Assembly (NCBI RefSeq): GCF_001590865.1
Contig: NZ_BBUY01000021.1
Span: forward strand, 1,115-34,813
Length of the DNA stretch: 33,699 bases
DNA from: Streptomyces sp. NBRC 110611
GTDB taxonomy: Bacteria > Actinomycetota > Actinomycetes > Streptomycetales > Streptomycetaceae
Direction: 5' to 3'
In this document: piece by piece, positions 25,904 through 33,139 of the stretch
How positions within the stretch are numbered: the first letter of the stretch is position 1
Layout: each line of letters starts with the position of its first letter
Made by a program: the position numbers and the translations under genes
Notes under the pieces: generated by a model
The model's database searches: none
What the model was told of the DNA's origin: nothing
What the model saw: only the letters and a program-made list of their open reading frames with translations

Positions 25904-26797
25904 CTACCCGGGGGCCGTGGCGAAGCCCCAGTGGTTGGCCGCCAGAGCGTCGTTCGGCTCCGGGCGGGGGCCGCGGCCGTGCAGGGCGGTGAACTCGTAC
26001 GGGCTGTGGAGGGCCACCGTCCAGCCCCGTTCGGCGAGTTCGCCCGCCGAGTCGGGGCGTGGCTCGCTGTCGAAGAGGGCGAGCAGGTCGATGCCGATCT
26101 GCTGTCTCGCCGAGGTGTAGATCGGGCCGGCCCGCACCTGCGGTGACTCGGCGATCTCCTTGATCTCGTACGCCAGGGAGCTGCCCGCCGTGCTCAGCCG
26201 GTCGATCGTGGCGATGAGGTGGCGCTCGGCCGACGCCGGGAGGTAGAGCAGCAGCCCTTCGGCGAGCCATGCGGTGGGCGCGGCGGGGTCGAAGCCCGCG
26301 CTCAGTAGTGCCTCGGCCCAGTCGAGCCGGAGGTCGGCCGCGTGGGTCCGGCGCTTGGCCGTGGGGGTGGCCTCGGTCCGGTCGAGCACCGCCTGTTTGA
26401 ACGCCAGCACCCCGGCGGTGTCCACCTCGTGGACCACGCAGTCCGGCGGCCAGTCGAGCCGGAACGCCCGGCAGTCCAGGCCCGCCCCCAGCAGCACCAC
26501 CTGCCGGACGCCCTGGTGCGCCGAGCGGAGCAGGTGGTCGTCCAGGACGCGGGTGCGCAGGCCGAAGTACCGGCCGAGCCGGCCCCACAGCGGGTCGGCC
26601 TCACCGTCAGGTACCTGCTGCGGGCGGACCGGCCAGCCGGCCGAGGCCGGTGCCGCGCGCACGAAGTGCTCCGCGAACGGGTCCCGGGCCAAGGCGTCGG
26701 GGCGATGGCTCTCGATGGCACGGGCTGCGGCCACCAAGAGGGCGGTGCGGCCCACGCCCTCTGCCACGCCGGAGTTCAGCCCGGCGGCAGTGCGCAC
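25904..26797 (-). CDS. SAM-dependent methyltransferase, TIGR00027/LCM type
   Basis: The 297-residue protein starts at GTG 26797 after GAGGAGG: VRTAAGLNSGVAEGVGRTAL. It has DPFAEHFV, then the SAM-binding VVLLGAGLDCRAFRLDWP, the acidic VHEVDTAGVLAFK, and PTAWLAEGLLLYLPASAE, the layout of TIGR00027 enzymes related to leucine carboxyl methyltransferase (pfam04072), many of which O-methylate carboxylates. It is the last gene of a four-gene operon and overlaps the preceding gene by 22 bases. A tailoring methylation of the operon's product is the simplest inference. Confidence 0.9.
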   Translation of the reverse strand: MRTAAGLNSGVAEGVGRTALLVAAARAIESHRPDALARDPFAEHFVRAAPASAGWPVRPQQVPDGEADPLWGRLGRYFGLRTRVLDDHLLRSAHQGVRQVVLLGAGLDCRAFRLDWPPDCVVHEVDTAGVLAFKQAVLDRTEATPTAKRRTHAADLRLDWAEALLSAGFDPAAPTAWLAEGLLLYLPASAERHLIATIDRLSTAGSSLAYEIKEIAESPQVRAGPIYTSARQQIGIDLLALFDSEPRPDSAGELAERGWTVALHSPYEFTALHGRGPRPEPNDALAANHWGFATAPG

Positions 26798-27420
26798 GAA
26801 TCCTCCTCGGGTCGCAACACGGGTGCGATCCATGCCTGCGGGTCGTCCGTGGTGGTGGTCCGGGCGCCGTAGACGACGCGCATGAACCGCAGCACGGCGT
26901 CGTACGGCAGATGCAGCGCGGTGGTGCAGTCCGTCAGCAGCGTCACATGGAGGCCCTTCTGGAACGCCGTGCGGGCGGTGGAGTCCACGCACACGTCTGC
27001 GTACAGCCCGGCGAAGACCAGGTGGCCCACGCCCCGCGCGGCGAGGTGCTCCTCGAAGCCGTCGGTCAGGAAGGCGTCGAAGCAGGCGCGTTTGGTGAAG
27101 ATCCGCTCGCCCGCGGCCGGGGAGATGGCGTGGAACTCCGCGCCCCATGAGCCCTCCAGGCACTTGGGCTGTTTGCCGAGGGCTCGGTCCCGCAGCCGCC
27201 AGCTGTCCCCTTGGTGCTCGGGGTCACCGACGAACCGTACGAAGAGCACTTCCACGCCGCGCTCGCGGGCCCCGGCCACCGCGCGAATACAGCCGGCGAC
27301 AGCTGTGTCCAGTACGGCGGGGTCCTTGCCGAAGCGGGCCAGGGCCGTCGGGCCGGTGCAGAAGTCGTTCTGCAGGTCCAGGACGACCAAGGCTGTCCCG
27401 TCCGGTCCCCCGCTGGTCAT
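26776..27420 (-). CDS. Isochorismatase-family cysteine hydrolase
   Basis: The 214-residue protein has the complete D-K-C triad of the superfamily: Asp15 in VVLDLQNDF, Lys110 in RIFTKRACFDAF and Cys144 in LYADVCVDSTAR. Presence of the Cys suggests an amidase/carbamoylase-like hydrolase more than a true isochorismatase vinyl-ether hydrolase. The ATG at 27420 overlaps the stop of the upstream dehydrogenase-like gene as ATGA. It acts on a small molecule in the cytosol; the substrate is unknown and presumably linked to the operon's dehydrogenase and methyltransferase. Confidence 0.9.
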   Translation of the reverse strand: MTSGGPDGTALVVLDLQNDFCTGPTALARFGKDPAVLDTAVAGCIRAVAGARERGVEVLFVRFVGDPEHQGDSWRLRDRALGKQPKCLEGSWGAEFHAISPAAGERIFTKRACFDAFLTDGFEEHLAARGVGHLVFAGLYADVCVDSTARTAFQKGLHVTLLTDCTTALHLPYDAVLRFMRVVYGARTTTTDDPQAWIAPVLRPEEDSCALPPG

Positions 27421-28550
27421 GACCCGCCGACCAGGGCGGCGCCCTTCGACGCCCCGTCGGCTTCGGGCACGTCGAGCGCCTCGAGCAGGGCGTCGACCAC
27501 GGTGGTGGTGGAGTGCCGTCCGCCGAGGTCCGGGGTGTGCACGCGCCGCTCGTCCAGAGTTCGCAGAGCCTGCTCGGTGGCACGTACTGCTCCGGGGCAT
27601 CCGGCGTGACGTTCCGCGACGAGCGCCGCCGCCCGAATCGTCGCCACCGGGTTGACCCGGCCCTGCCCGGCGAGGGCGTCGGCGGAGCCGTGCACCGTCT
27701 GGTACTCGACCAGACCGGCCAGCCCGGGGCCGAGACAGACATTCTCGGTGCAGTGGTTCTCCTGCCGGTGGGAGCCGAACCGGTCGAGCAGTATGACGTG
27801 CATGATGTCGGCCCACTCGTTCCCGGCGACGATCAGCGTGCGGTCGGGCAGGCCATGGGTGATCAGGTTGCGGTTGACCGTGTCCGGTTGGAACAGGTCG
27901 ATGCGGACGCCGAGCCGGTCCGCGAGTTCGGCCACCCAGGCGTCGAGGGCGCCGTCCAACAGATGGAACTTGTAGGCCATGACAATGCGGTCGAGGCGCC
28001 CGTCCGGCCACTCGCACCGGGCTCGCCGCAGGGCGTAGGTGATCACGGCCTCGGTGATCTCCTGGCTGAAGGTCAAAGTGCGGGTGACCTCGCCGGGCGT
28101 GTGCCGGTTGTCCCCGGTGTAGAAGCCCTGGGCCTGATCCCGTACCAGGAGCAGGGAGCGCCCGGCGTCAGTGAGGAGGTCGACCTTCACCGCGCGCAGC
28201 CGCTGCCGGACGAGATAGAGGGACTGGGCGTTGATAGCGGTGCGGAAGATCGCCTCGGTGCCCTGCTCGGCCCGGGTGCGGCAGAACCGCTCGTAGTGGG
28301 CCGCGTCCTCGGCGGTCAGCGCCCGGATCCTGTCCACGCCCCGTTCGGCGCGGAGCGAAGCGTACGAGTGGTAGAGGCGGGGGGAGCGCTCGATCGCCAC
28401 GCCGTGCGGGTGCCTTGCGGTCAGCGCGCCGAGAACTTGCTCGAAGACATCCGCGACCTCAGGTCCGGTACCCCGCCCGACTGCCAGACCGATGACGGGC
28501 TTCGCGGCGCGTAAGGGGGCTGCCGGCGCGGGGACTTGGGTGCGGGTCAT
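27417..28550 (-). CDS. Divergent isopropylmalate/isocitrate dehydrogenase-like enzyme
   Basis: The 377-residue protein keeps the beta-decarboxylating dehydrogenase skeleton: VIGLAVGRGTGPEVADVF at residues 19-36 (family: GDGIGPEV), the RDQAQGFYTGDNR segment where LeuB has the RExxGGxYFG region, MAYKFHLLDGALDAW with the Lys and ANVL-like position, EWADIMHVILLD at the metal-binding region, and the NAD site HGSADALAGQGRVNP at 287-301. The Asp to Arg change in the first motif and the altered substrate-side residues set it apart from LeuB and Icd, so it is not a housekeeping copy. It probably oxidises an unusual 2-hydroxy acid. ATGA overlaps couple it to both neighbours. Confidence 0.82.
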   Translation of the reverse strand: MTRTQVPAPAAPLRAAKPVIGLAVGRGTGPEVADVFEQVLGALTARHPHGVAIERSPRLYHSYASLRAERGVDRIRALTAEDAAHYERFCRTRAEQGTEAIFRTAINAQSLYLVRQRLRAVKVDLLTDAGRSLLLVRDQAQGFYTGDNRHTPGEVTRTLTFSQEITEAVITYALRRARCEWPDGRLDRIVMAYKFHLLDGALDAWVAELADRLGVRIDLFQPDTVNRNLITHGLPDRTLIVAGNEWADIMHVILLDRFGSHRQENHCTENVCLGPGLAGLVEYQTVHGSADALAGQGRVNPVATIRAAALVAERHAGCPGAVRATEQALRTLDERRVHTPDLGGRHSTTTVVDALLEALDVPEADGASKGAALVGGS

Positions 28551-29083
28551 CGTGTCGTGCCCGTGGTCAGGTGGTCGCCGGGAATGCCGGCCTTCTCCGG
28601 GCGGTAGTAGTCCCGGATGCCGTCCGCCCAGGTGATCACGGGGATACGGTCGCCGTCGACCGGCTCGAAGGCATCGAACAGGGCGTCGATGTTGGGACGC
28701 TGGAAGCCGATGGCGGTCATCAGGGCGGTGAAGTGGGAACGCTCGACGAAACCGTCGCCGTCCGGGTCACCCATGGCGGCCAGGGCGTCCGCGAACTCGT
28801 CGACCGTGGCGTCGAACCGCTGGGGGTCGAGCACGATCGCGGTGAACTCTTCGGGGCTGATCCGACCGTCGCTGTTGGCATCCAGCTCACGGACGAGCGT
28901 CTCCCAGTAGCCGCGGAAGGCGTCGAACATCCTGCTCTTCGCGTCGTCGCCGGCGTCGGGCACCGCCGCGATGACCCGCTCGCCCATCAGCTCGAAGTCC
29001 TTCGACTCCAAAACGCCGTTGCCGTCGGCGTCGAAGAGGGAGAAGACGAGCTCGACGCGGTCGTTCGCCTTGGTGGTGGGCAT
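28547..29083 (-). CDS. Calerythrin-like EF-hand calcium-binding protein
   Basis: The 178-residue protein has EF-hand loops at 18-29 (DADGNGVLESKD), 68-79 (DANSDGRISPEE) and 106-117 (DPDGDGFVERSH), plus a degenerate fourth near 140-152 (EPVDGDRIPV). Loop 2 is canonical; loop 1 ends in Asp and loop 3 in His, so affinity may be uneven. Such calerythrin-like proteins are known in actinomycetes and are thought to buffer or sense cytosolic calcium. Being first in a coupled operon with three enzymes is unusual. Its stop overlaps the dehydrogenase start (ATGA). The start ATG 29083 gives MPTTKANDRVELVFSLF. Confidence 0.9.
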   Translation of the reverse strand: MPTTKANDRVELVFSLFDADGNGVLESKDFELMGERVIAAVPDAGDDAKSRMFDAFRGYWETLVRELDANSDGRISPEEFTAIVLDPQRFDATVDEFADALAAMGDPDGDGFVERSHFTALMTAIGFQRPNIDALFDAFEPVDGDRIPVITWADGIRDYYRPEKAGIPGDHLTTGTTR

Positions 29084-29313
29084 GGTGTGTCACCTCTGCA
29101 GTAGCGCTGTTGGCGGGACGCCGCCGGATCCCGGTCCGGCAGTGCGACCACTATCGGCTCGCCACCGGGGCCCTGGCGGAGAAAGCCAGCACGTGCACAC
29201 GAAAGAAGGGAATCCGCTGCTTGGCGCATGAAGCTGCCGATCCTGGAAAGCGCCGCCGTCCACGAGCGGCGCGGGCGTTTCCGGTGATCGCGGCTGTCCG
29301 CGCGGAAGCGTCA

Positions 29314-29433
29314 CGCTTCCGGGGCGCCTTCTACGCATGTCTGACCGCCCGGCGCGACGTATTGTTCGAGTTGGTGGACGCAGTGTTGTGTGCGGACGGG
29401 CCGGTGAAATCGCCGGTAGGGCGTCTCCGTTGA
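29314..29433 (+). pseudogene. Transposase N-terminal fragment (NF041680-like)
   Basis: The frame reads RFRGAFYACLTARRDVLFEL, then VDAVLCADGPVKS, matching the start of a Streptomyces DDE-type transposase family annotated NF041680 (RFRxxxYxCLTxRxDxLFELxDAxLCxDGPVxS). Homology stops at about 29412, followed by a few unrelated codons and a TGA. It lies just upstream of the EF-hand operon and beyond the LysR stop, so it marks a past insertion or deletion at this boundary. Confidence 0.6.
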
Positions 29434-29446
29434 ATCGGGCGTCTGA

Positions 29447-30376
29447 TCAGCGGTCTATCCAGTCCGGCACCCACACGTCGTCCGGGGTGCGCGGCCCTGA
29501 GGCGCGCAGATGATCGTGTAGCGCGGTCAGCACGGGGTGCTGGTCTCCGGTGCGGGACAACAGCACGTGCGTGTACACCGGGGTCGGTTCGCGCAACGGG
29601 ATGCGCCGCAGGTCGTGGGTCTGGGGCCACAGGTACCGGTCCCCACTGCCGACGAGGGTGGCCAGCGAGGCCGAGTCGGCCAGCGCGTCCATCAGGGCCT
29701 CGTCACCGAAGTTGGGGCCGAGCGCGTCGATGCTCAGGCCAAAGGCCTCGGACAGCGCCTGGTAGAACGCTGCCCACTCCGTGCCTGGCCTGATTCCGGG
29801 GATCCAGATGCGGTGGCCGGCCAGGTCCGCAGGCCTGACCCAAGGTGCGTTCGCCAAAGGGTGGCCGGGCCCGGCCAGTAGCTCCAGGGGCGCGTCCAGG
29901 AGCCGTTCGGCGCTGATCCCGGCTGGGACCTGGTCTACCGGCAGGGCGCGGAAGGACGCGTCGACGGTTCCTTCGAGTACCGCCTGGGCGGCCTGGGCGG
30001 CGTTCTCGTTGCTCAATGTGACCGTGTCCAGGTTCATCTCGGGGTGTGAGCGGTAGAACCGGTAGACGGCCTGGGCCGGTGCGATGCGCCGATTGAGGAC
30101 GTCGACGCGCAAGGGCCGGCTGCCGGGGCGCACGGCCTGCTCGGCCTGCGCGAAGGCTGCGAGGACCTTCTTGGCGTGGGGCAGCAAGACCTGCCCGTCC
30201 AGGCTCAGCCGGGAGCCTCGTGAGGTTCGCACCAGGAGCGTGACCTCGAGGTGTCTCTCAAGGGTCGCGATCCGCTTGGAGACCGCCTGCTGGCTGATCC
30301 CGAGCTCGTCCGCTGCTGCCTGGAACTGGCCGGTCTCGGCGACGGTCACGAAGGTCCGCAGAGCTTCAACATCCAC
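29447..30376 (-). CDS. LysR-family transcriptional regulator
   Basis: The 309-residue protein starts at GTG 30376 with the HTH MDVEALRTFVTVAETGQFQA, AADELGISQQAVSKRIATLE and continues into the two-lobe effector domain (RIAPAQAVYRFYRSHPEM, then DALADSASLATLVGSGDR). Length and order are normal. It is divergent from the acetyltransferase gene across a 90-bp gap that holds a LysR-type palindrome, so it probably regulates that gene and itself. It could also influence the EF-hand operon, which points away from it on the same strand. Confidence 0.93.
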   Translation of the reverse strand: MDVEALRTFVTVAETGQFQAAADELGISQQAVSKRIATLERHLEVTLLVRTSRGSRLSLDGQVLLPHAKKVLAAFAQAEQAVRPGSRPLRVDVLNRRIAPAQAVYRFYRSHPEMNLDTVTLSNENAAQAAQAVLEGTVDASFRALPVDQVPAGISAERLLDAPLELLAGPGHPLANAPWVRPADLAGHRIWIPGIRPGTEWAAFYQALSEAFGLSIDALGPNFGDEALMDALADSASLATLVGSGDRYLWPQTHDLRRIPLREPTPVYTHVLLSRTGDQHPVLTALHDHLRASGPRTPDDVWVPDWIDR

Positions 30377-30393
30377 ACCTTCAGCCTATTTCC

Positions 30394-30408
30394 ACAACGA
30401 TGGGTTGT
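30394..30408. promoter_or_regulatory. LysR-box-like palindrome
   Basis: ACAACGATGGGTTGT contains the inverted arms ACAAC and GTTGT around five bases, in the 90-bp gap between the LysR gene and the acetyltransferase, 18 bases from the LysR start. The size and position suit a LysR recognition site. Confidence 0.5.
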
Positions 30409-30466
30409 CTCCGGTAGGTCGTGCGGTTGTTTGATCACTCGTTCTTCAGGGTGGTGGAATCGCCGT

Positions 30467-31018
30467 ATGTCTACCCGCACAGAACAGGTCATGTATGTCC
30501 AGACGCCCGAGTTCGCGCGCCATGCGGAGCGCATCGTAGAGGTGACCGACGCGACGTCTCGACTGAACGCGCTGCCGTTCAGCGACAGCAAAGGTCGTGC
30601 TGAACTACTTTCTGTTGTGTTCGGTGGCCCGCTCCCGGAGTCGGTGACGATCTACCCGCCGTTCTTCACCGAGTATGGGCTGAACACGACGTTCGGGGAG
30701 AACATCTTCGTCAACCAGGGATGCACGTTCATGGACAAGGGCGGGATCCGCATCGGCGACGGTGTCATGATCGCCCCGAAGGTCAGCCTCATCACCGGGG
30801 GGCACCCTCTGCCGCTCGCCGAGCGTCGCGCGTACCTCTCCTTCGCCCCGATCGTCATCGAAGACGACGTCTGGATCGGGACGTCTGCCGTGATCTTGCA
30901 GGGAGTGACCATCGGTGCTGGTGCGGTGGTCGCTGCCGGTGCGGTGGTCAGTCGTGATGTTCCTGCCCTCACCCTGGTCGCGGGAGTCCCCGCCCGGGTG
31001 ATCAAGACGATCGACTGA
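30467..31018 (+). CDS. Hexapeptide sugar O-acetyltransferase (maltose/NodL type)
   Basis: From ATG 30467 the 183 residues begin MSTRTEQVMYVQTPEFARHA, followed by a left-handed beta-helix: NIFVNQGCTFMDKGGIRIGD, GVMIAPKVSLITGGHPLPLA with the catalytic-type His, and DVWIGTSAVILQGVTIGAGA, closing with DVPALTLVAGVPARVIKTID. These enzymes move acetyl from acetyl-CoA to a sugar or related alcohol and act as cytosolic trimers. It is divergent from, and likely controlled by, the LysR gene. Confidence 0.92.
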   Translation: MSTRTEQVMYVQTPEFARHAERIVEVTDATSRLNALPFSDSKGRAELLSVVFGGPLPESVTIYPPFFTEYGLNTTFGENIFVNQGCTFMDKGGIRIGDGVMIAPKVSLITGGHPLPLAERRAYLSFAPIVIEDDVWIGTSAVILQGVTIGAGAVVAAGAVVSRDVPALTLVAGVPARVIKTID

Positions 31019-31019
31019 G

Positions 31020-31042
31020 CCCGGCCGGCCACCGGCCCGGGG
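31020..31042 (+). terminator. GC-rich hairpin terminator candidate
   Basis: CCCGGCCGG, a short CCAC-type loop and CCGGCCCGGGG pair with one bulge immediately after the acetyltransferase stop. A run of seven T follows about 30 bases later (31070-31076) but is too distant to belong to this stem. Confidence 0.45.
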
Positions 31043-31086
31043 TGAGCAGCACGTCTGCGGTCTGATGTCGTTTTTTTGCCCGTCAC

Positions 31087-31480
31087 GCCCCGTTGACCGA
31101 CCAACAGTGGGACGGCATCCGCCCGTTGCCGCCGAGCAGAGCCGGCCGGCATGGCAGACCGTGGGCCGACCACCGCCGTATCGTGGAGGCGATCATCTAC
31201 CGACATCTACTGATACCGCACCGGCATCCCCTGGCGAGACCTCCCGAGCAGGTTCGGGTCCTGGAAGAGTGTGGTCCCGCCAATGCCGGTGGGCCGCAGA
31301 CGGGTCCTGGGACCAAATCCTGGGCGTACTGCTCGCTGCCGCGGGCACTGCCGGGCGGATCGGCGGGGTCGGTCAGCTGCCGCGGACCCATTGGCGCGAC
31401 TGCACGGCCGGCGACCAGCCCGGCGCCCGCGCCAGGCGCCTCACCGATGCGCGGCGCGGAAGGGCTACGCCGGGGCAGTG
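31087..31480 (+). pseudogene. IS5-family transposase, N-terminal remnant with several frameshifts
   Basis: Pieces in successive frames read TDQQWDGIRPLPPSRAGRHG and RRIVEAIIYR, then TGIPWRDLP and FGSWKSV, then SRQCRWAADGSWDQILGVLL. Together they follow the start of a Streptomyces IS5-type transposase (LTDxQWxxIxPLLP...TGIPWRDLP..GxWxxV...DGTWDxxLxxLL). At least two frameshifts are needed and the DDE core is missing, so it is dead. Confidence 0.75.
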
Positions 31481-31707
31481 AGTCCGCGAGTGCAGGACAT
31501 GGGGCCGTCGCGGTGGTCGAGCTGGTAGCCACTGCACCGGCCGACGCCGGGTGTAGGGGTGGAGCAGCCAGACCGGGGTACAGGTCTTCAGCCGGGCGGC
31601 CGGATTCTCGAGCCGCGAACTGCCGGAGGAGCAGCACTCGAACGCGACGGACCCGCGTCCGATCGGCATCCGCTTCCGCACTCAATTCAGCGCCGACACG
31701 TTGGCCA

Positions 31708-32397
31708 TCACTCAACCGTGGCGCTCTCGAGGACCGCGCCAACGTCACCGCGGCTCGCCGCGTCCGGTGCGGCGGTGGCGACGCCCAGGACGAACGAGGT
31801 GCGGTCGCCATCGACCGTGACAAGAGTGATCTTCAAGTACGCGGCATCGCGGTCCTTACTCTTCTTCTGCACCGCAAGCGCCACCGTGTGCGCCGAATGC
31901 CCACCTATCGTGGCCGGTTGGGACTTCTCAAGCCTCACCGCTTGGTCCGGGAAGAAGAATTCCGCATTCGACCGGGCCGCGAACTCCGCCTGCCGTTGTA
32001 GTGCGGAGGACGGTATCGGCTTCCTGGACCGGCCAGCGAGGACGGCACCGCCCGACCCGCCCGGGCCCGCCTTCTTGGTGATCGTCGAGGAGAACGCACT
32101 GAGCAGGCGTTTGTCCTTTGCCGCGTCGTGCTCCCAGCCCTTGGGGATGGCGTAGGACAGCCCCGACGTGGCGTCGGTCACTCGCGGGCGGTCGGCCAGC
32201 GGGCCGTCCCCGTCCGGAGCCAGCCACCACCAAGTGGCGCCTCCTGCCAGCAGCAGGGCCAATGCCACCACGATGCCGATCACCATCGCACGGCGTGCGC
32301 GTGGTGCCCGCGTCTGCGGCTGCGGTGCGGAATCGGGATAGGCATAGGGATAGGGCGGGTAGACCGGCGGCTGTCTGGTAGGCGGTGGCGTCGTCAT
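31708..32397 (-). CDS. Single-span membrane-anchored protein with extracytoplasmic domain
   Basis: The 229-residue protein has a Pro/Tyr-rich cytosolic N-terminus (PPVYPPYPYAYPDSAPQPQ), a basic stretch (RAPRARRAM), one transmembrane span at about 38-58 (VIGIVVALALLLAGGATWWW) and an outer domain beginning GLSYAIPKGWEHD and ending DVGAVLESATVE. This architecture is common among Streptomyces surface proteins of unknown function. The outer domain contains a substituted PsbP/Mog1-like start (SYAIPKGW), but I would not assign it. It stands between a transposase remnant and decayed genes. ATG 32397 is the only plausible start. Confidence 0.75.
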   Translation of the reverse strand: MTTPPPTRQPPVYPPYPYAYPDSAPQPQTRAPRARRAMVIGIVVALALLLAGGATWWWLAPDGDGPLADRPRVTDATSGLSYAIPKGWEHDAAKDKRLLSAFSSTITKKAGPGGSGGAVLAGRSRKPIPSSALQRQAEFAARSNAEFFFPDQAVRLEKSQPATIGGHSAHTVALAVQKKSKDRDAAYLKITLVTVDGDRTSFVLGVATAAPDAASRGDVGAVLESATVE

Positions 32398-32502
32398 GCA
32401 CTCACCTTGCCGCCGCGACCTGGCTCCCAGCGTGAGTACCTGTACTCATACCGCTACCCAGAACATCGACTTCGACACCGGCGGTGAGGAGTGAACTGGT
32501 CA

Positions 32503-32874
32503 TCAGCCCGCCACGCTCCAACCGTCCCGAAATCGTCCCAGGTCAGACAGCAAAGTCCTGCTGGAAGCGCCCAGCTCATCGTGCGCCTCCCCAGCGCAGG
32601 GCCCGATCGTCGCGGCCGCCCGCGCCGCAGCCACAGCCTCGAGTACCACCGGCCGGCCCGAGCGACGGGCAGCCTTCCCGGTCCGGACCGGCCCGGACCG
32701 CGAAGGCTGCCTCCATCTCGCGCGCGGGCCACCAGCTCGGGGAGCATCTGGTGCAGGCGGCCGTACTCGCCCGCGGTGAAACAGCTCCCGCGCGGCCGCA
32801 ACGTCCCCCTCCGCCAGGAACTTGAGGACCCTCCCCCGGCTCCGGGCACACGAAACGAGCCCTCGGTTGTCCAC
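32503..32874 (-). pseudogene. Possible fragment of an XRE/TPR-type regulator
   Basis: The minus strand reads LKFLAEGDVAAARELFHRG, then after a one-base frame change EYGRLHQMLPELVARARDGG. The F-x2-G-x-Y-x2-L-x3-LPxL pattern resembles the repeat segment of the large XRE regulators common in Streptomyces, like the partial gene at the window's right end. The rest of the region has no clear frame, so this is a low-confidence relic. Confidence 0.3.
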
Positions 32875-32893
32875 CCCGAGGGCTCAGCCCGAC

Positions 32894-33139
32894 CCGGTTG
32901 CGCCAGGTTTCGAGGACGCCCTGGACGGCGCTGGAGACCCGGCCCTGCTCAGCGCGGTCCGCCCACAGGTGCCCGTCGTGCTCGGTGAGCTTCACCGGCT
33001 CGTCGGTCTCGGTGACGGTGGCGGCGAAGTTGAACTGGCGGGTGGCGCGTCCGCTGCCCGAGCGGTAGTCGAAGTGGCCGAGGTAGTCGCCGACGACGGT
33101 CTTGTCGATGCCGTCACGTTCAGCGGCCCGGGTGAGGTC
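32894..33139 (-). pseudogene. NUDIX hydrolase C-terminal remnant
   Basis: The minus strand reads DLTRAAERDGIDKTVVGDYL, then GHFDYRSGSGRATRQFNFAA, KLTEHDGHLWADRA and AVQGVLETWRNR. This follows the C-terminal part of actinobacterial NUDIX proteins (YLGxFDYxSGSGRxTRQFNFxV...EHDxHxW). The catalytic NUDIX box lies upstream in such proteins and is missing here, replaced by the XRE gene on the other strand. No natural stop follows WRNR, so both ends are disturbed. Confidence 0.65.

Noticed and set aside
31065..31092. T7 run near 31070 as the acetyltransferase terminator tail
   Set aside because: It is about 30 bases from the hairpin; the two do not form one intrinsic terminator.
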